A DNA stretch of 64,000 nucleotides from Moringa oleifera (Eukaryota > Streptophyta > Magnoliopsida > Brassicales > Moringaceae): the NCBI GenBank assembly GCA_021397835.1, contig JAJFZO010000537.1, positions 1 to 64,000 on the forward strand, written 5' to 3'. Every line of letters begins with the position of its first letter. The first letter of the stretch is position 1. This document shows positions 60,764 to 64,000 of the stretch, piece by piece. Position numbers and translations under genes: made by a program. A model generated the notes under the pieces. That model was given only the letters and a program-made list of their open reading frames with translations, was not told where the DNA came from and made no database searches.

Positions 60764-61851
60764 ATGGAGGAACAATTGGCCCATATTAAGAGGTTGGAAT
60801 AAGTCCAAGCAAAAATACATGAGAAAATGAGGAAGAATCATCATGATCTATAGCTCTCCATGAAAGATCAGTTTCAATAGATGATGAATTCTATTAGAGC
60901 ACTGCTAAAAGGAAAGGCTCTCATAGAACCCGAACAAGAGAGGGTCCACAACCCTCGAGTGGTGGACAAAGCTCTTGAAGTCATCTAAGTCCCTAACTTA
61001 GATGATCTTGTTGAACTTGACTGCTTGGGGATTGACAACCTTCATAACTAGGGGTTACTAGGCAAGATCAAGGGATTGATAGAATAAGTCAGGTCACTGA
61101 AATAAGAGAAAGAGGCTACAGGTATAAATATCTTTGACCTGAGCTTAATGACTAGCCTGATCATCCCTCCAAAGTTCAAGGCCTCAGAGTTTGACAAGTA
61201 TTATGGGGTTTTCTGCCTTCTTGCTCATTTAAAAATAATTCTACATAAGATGCATGGACATAAGGAGAACCAAAGTTTCTAATCTGTTGTTTTCAAGATA
61301 GCCGCAAGGATGAGGCACTCGAGTGGTATGCTAACCTCAACTCGGCCAAGATATACGCGTGGAGAGATTCGACCACTGCATTTCTTCTCCAGTATCAACA
61401 CATGAAGGGACTGAGCACCAATCGATAACTTTCTAGCATATAAGCAGAAAAAACAATGAGATATTTAAAAGAATTTACAACTCAATGGAGAAAAATAACA
61501 ACTCCTATGCAGTTTCTTCTAGCAAACACTAAGCTCTCCTTAACATTCCTCGAGACATTAAAGCCCCAATTGTACAACCATTTAGTCATGATAGCCAGGA
61601 AGAAATTTGTACAAATAGTAAAAACTGAAGAATTTATCTAGAATTCCCTTAGATTGGGCAAAATAAAAGATTTTGCTACAAGTAGGGCTCTTGCCTTTAA
61701 GAAGAAAAATGAGGCTAACTTTGTTAATTATCCCATGGTAAAGAGCCCCAAACAACATTCTCCACTCACAACTATTCGATTTAAACTCAAGAAACATTCA
61801 AAGAGGTCTGTCTTCAATGCCTCTACCATCGATAGAGACAAAAACCTTTAA
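60764..61851 (+). pseudogene. gag: gag of Tat/Ogre-like gypsy retrotransposon
   Basis: Starts 'MEEQLAHIKRLE' with an N-terminal coiled coil. It runs in one frame to about 61,270 with seven stops, then shifts frame near 61,275 and stays open apart from three stops to 61,851. The core of the retrotransposon gag domain is plain: 'PPKFKASEFDKYYG' (about 61,166), 'FQDSRKDEALEWYANL' (61,291), 'MRYLKEFTTQWRKI' (61,456) and 'FLETLKPQLYNHLV'. These match the usual KF..PEFDKY.G / FQDSL.GAA..WY / F..YAQRWRE / FL.TL..P.Y series of plant Ty3 gag. Most stops are TAA or TAG where Gln (CAA/CAG) is expected. The protein would form the virus-like particle; this copy cannot. Confidence 0.75.
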
Positions 61852-62001
61852 AGGAATCGACCTCTGAAAAGGTGAAGGCCTTTCCTTCACTCGATCCTTA
61901 TTGCTTACCATGAGCTATACCCTCAGCTTTTGGAGCAAACACTAATGGCACTAGTATTCATGCGGCCTTTAACTTTGTCATTCCCAAAATGATATAATCT
62001 T

Positions 62002-62229
62002 ATGGCAACTTGCCCATACTACTTTGACATAGAAGTTCATACCATTGATGATTATCTTGCCTTTAAATATCATATGCAAAGGCTGACAGACAACAACATC
62101 CTTTCTTTTGAAACTAGGAAGGCCCCTAATGTGGACAACAATCCTTCATCGACTCACCAAGTAAACATGATCAAGTGGAAGGCAGAAGATGAGTTAAAAA
62201 TTCTTATCATTAATCAACACCCATCATAG
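62002..62229 (+). pseudogene. Gag C-terminal CCHC-like segment
   Basis: A 75-codon open stretch in the same frame as the later part of gag: 'CPYYFDIEVHTIDDYLAFKY', then 'NNILSFETRKAPNVDNNPSS'. It follows the Tat-lineage pattern C.YH.G..GH....C.A.K..VQ.L.....L.F......PNV..NPLP. The second Cys and one His of the putative metal-binding set are replaced (Tyr), so binding is probably lost. It lies about 150 bases after gag, separated by stops. Confidence 0.6.
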
Positions 62230-62512
62230 TGAAGAGAAAAGCTCTAACCCCGTTAAGGGGGATAGATTCAAGAGAGAAAGCAACACTTATTCATGGACCT
62301 AAGGTGGTCATCAAAGTCCAGTCACCTCACCAATCGAGCCATGCAGCACCTTGAAGATAATGTTCGGTAACCACAAAAGCAGTGGTCGAAAACCTTGCCT
62401 AGTTTGTACATATCATTAGAAGCGAGAGATGTTATGGACCTTCTCTCGAAAAGCCAAAGCAATCAAAAGGCGCTATTTTGGATAAGCTAAAAAAAAGACA
62501 AGGCTCCTATAA

Positions 62513-63325
62513 AACCAATCTCGGAAGAAGACACAATGGACTTTTTAAAATTTATCAAACATAGTGAATATACAATCTCGGATCAGTTGCAAAAGGCCCC
62601 ATTAAAGATATCAATATTGATGTGTATCCTTAGTTTAGGGGCATATAAATAAGCACTTTTACATGTCTTTAAGAATGTCTATATACCACCTAAGATATTA
62701 ACTGAGAGCATGGAAGATATTTGTAACCATATTACTACTTATAACTTCATCACCTTTTTCAACATCAAGCTCCCTTTAGAAGGTAAAAGCTTGACCAAAG
62801 CCCTCTACATAACTGCCTCACACAAGGGGCATACTATTTCGTAAGCACTCATCGATAACTGATCTTTGATAAATGTCATACTTGCACTTACTTTGAAGCT
62901 CCTCCACATTGACTTGACTACCATTTATCATACTAATGCCATGTCAATTAGAGCCTTTGACTATAATAGAATTGAAGTTTAGAGGACCATTGACCAACCC
63001 TTAAAGATAGGGCCTTTCGTTTATGAAGTCGAATTTCAGATCATGGATGTCCCAATTTCTTTTAACCTTCTCCTTGGAAGGCCATGGATTCACATGGTAA
63101 TTGTTGTATCTTCCATTCTCCACCAAAAGTTTAAGATGGTGGTAAAAGATCATTTAATCACCATCCATGGCTAGGAAGACATTATAGCCTTTATTATTAA
63201 AGATTTCCCTTATTTAAAGGCTCATGATAAAAAAGAGAGTGCTTTTCAGACGTTAGAGTTCATCAACATCATGAAGTTTGTAGAAGAGAGGCCATTAAAA
63301 TTCTATTTAAACCTACAGCTCTAAA
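62513..63325 (+). pseudogene. Retrotransposon aspartic protease region
   Basis: Upstream part 'DFLKFIKHSEYTISDQL' and 'KALYITASHKGHTI', then the active-site segment 'ALIDN*SLINV' with the catalytic Asp at 62,854-62,856. The Gly of the DNGS-type motif has become TGA. Further on, 'AFDYNRIEV', 'IGPFVYEVEFQIMDVP' and the family signature 'LLLGRPWIH' (about 63,068-63,094) with 'SSILHQKFKMVV'. The order and spacing are those of plant Tat-lineage proteases, which cleave the Gag-Pol precursor. The active-site stop and others make it inactive. Confidence 0.75.
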
Positions 63326-64000
63326 TCAACCATACCTTAGGTAAAGGTAGCTAGGTTAGTAAAGGACTAGGTAAGAATCTTTAAGGTATCCCTAATAGTG
63401 CTCGAACTACCAAATAATTTGGAAGGTTAAGGGGTTTGTTATTAGGTGATTTTGAAAGAAGAAAGAGAAAAAAAAAAGATAAAAGAAGCTGAGGAAGATG
63501 AAGAGTACTTGGGCTATCAATTATGAAAGAATGCTCCCAAAATTCTTGCTCCACTAGGTGGCTTTATGACGAGCTTATTCTCATCTCGATGACTCATTGG
63601 ATTATTCATAAAAGAGTAAATAAGGTAAATAACACTTCAAGTCGGGGATTACCCAAAGGCCTCCCTACTTTGGACTATAGTAATTAGTGGGGTTTTGATT
63701 CACTTATTGTCCCGATGTGATAAAAAGGCATAACAAAAAGCTTACATTTTTTGTTCTTTATTCCTTTTCTAATCCAATTCATCTCATTTCCCATTCTTCT
63801 AATCATTCATGAAACTCATTCACTCTATAAATAAAATTTCCTCCCTATGTCTAAGAAACTTGGTTACAAAAATTTCAACATCTAAAAATGAACTTAAGCA
63901 AGGAACACATCTTCACAGATGACCTTAAAACTAAAGAGGAAATTAAACTACCACCAGAATTGTTTAAGTAGCTATAGAGTAAAGAAAAAGAGATTCTACC
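63326..64000 (+). pseudogene. Protease-reverse transcriptase spacer with G-patch-like motif and start of pol
   Basis: Around 63,360-63,400 'VSKGLGKNL*GIPN' matches the G.GLGKN..G motif found after the protease in Tat elements. A CT-rich, ORF-poor stretch (63,700-63,880) could correspond to the intron known in Ogre-type pol genes. The last 60 bases read 'PPELFK*L*SKEKEILP', resembling the segment just before reverse transcriptase. The window ends there, so RT, RNase H and integrase cannot be judged. Confidence 0.5.

Noticed and set aside
1..64000. tRNA or rRNA genes
   Set aside because: No cloverleaf-compatible or rRNA-like stretch noticed by eye; a tRNAscan run would be needed to exclude a tRNA.

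Overview
The window is plant nuclear DNA. It is very AT-rich and intron-rich, with no bacterial-style operons, and its recognisable genes belong to plant transposon families: an En/Spm-type CACTA transposase set and Ty3/gypsy Tat/Ogre-lineage retroelements carrying the plant-specific DUF7745-type ORF. The species cannot be fixed from sequence alone. An angiosperm is near certain; a eudicot is my guess.

Layout. Positions 1-53,079 are a tandem array of one unit seen four times: A (1-13,633, entered part-way), B (13,634-23,694), C (23,695-48,548, enlarged by an 11.3-kb CACTA insertion) and D (48,549-53,079, right-truncated). Each unit starts with AT-rich DNA and a small two-exon minus-strand gene for an uncharacterised coiled-coil protein. 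The reading frame is whole in A and D; B and C share a 4-bp deletion. In A, B and C a CACTA-type end, an LTR-like block with a TATA box, a tRNA primer-binding site and a decayed DUF7745/coiled-coil ORF follow. A and C are composites in which the retroelement block occurs twice, joined at the same junction with an 18-bp templated filler. B and D share a 0.55-kb MITE that A and C lack. The simplest history is an A-B pair (about 23.7 kb) duplicated as C-D, followed by CACTA insertion into C, with later exchange between copies making C a mosaic.

Positions 23,837-35,179 hold the CACTA element. It carries palindromic subterminal arrays, a decayed TNP2-type transposase gene and a second decayed gene with PttA-like and Ulp1-like cysteine protease sections, both on the minus strand. 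A GC-richer right arm has CAG/CTG-rich palindromes and a possible captured host fragment.

Positions 53,080-54,049 are the unique right flank of the array with a small CACTA-end fragment. From 54,050 to the window end is a second, more divergent Tat/Ogre-like retrotransposon on the plus strand: a 4.6-kb LTR with antisense coding remnants, PBS, DUF7745-like ORF, gag, CCHC-like segment, aspartic protease, G-patch-like motif and the first residues before reverse transcriptase. All transposon genes seen are broken by stops or frameshifts. The only candidates for an intact gene are copies A and D of the small coiled-coil gene.
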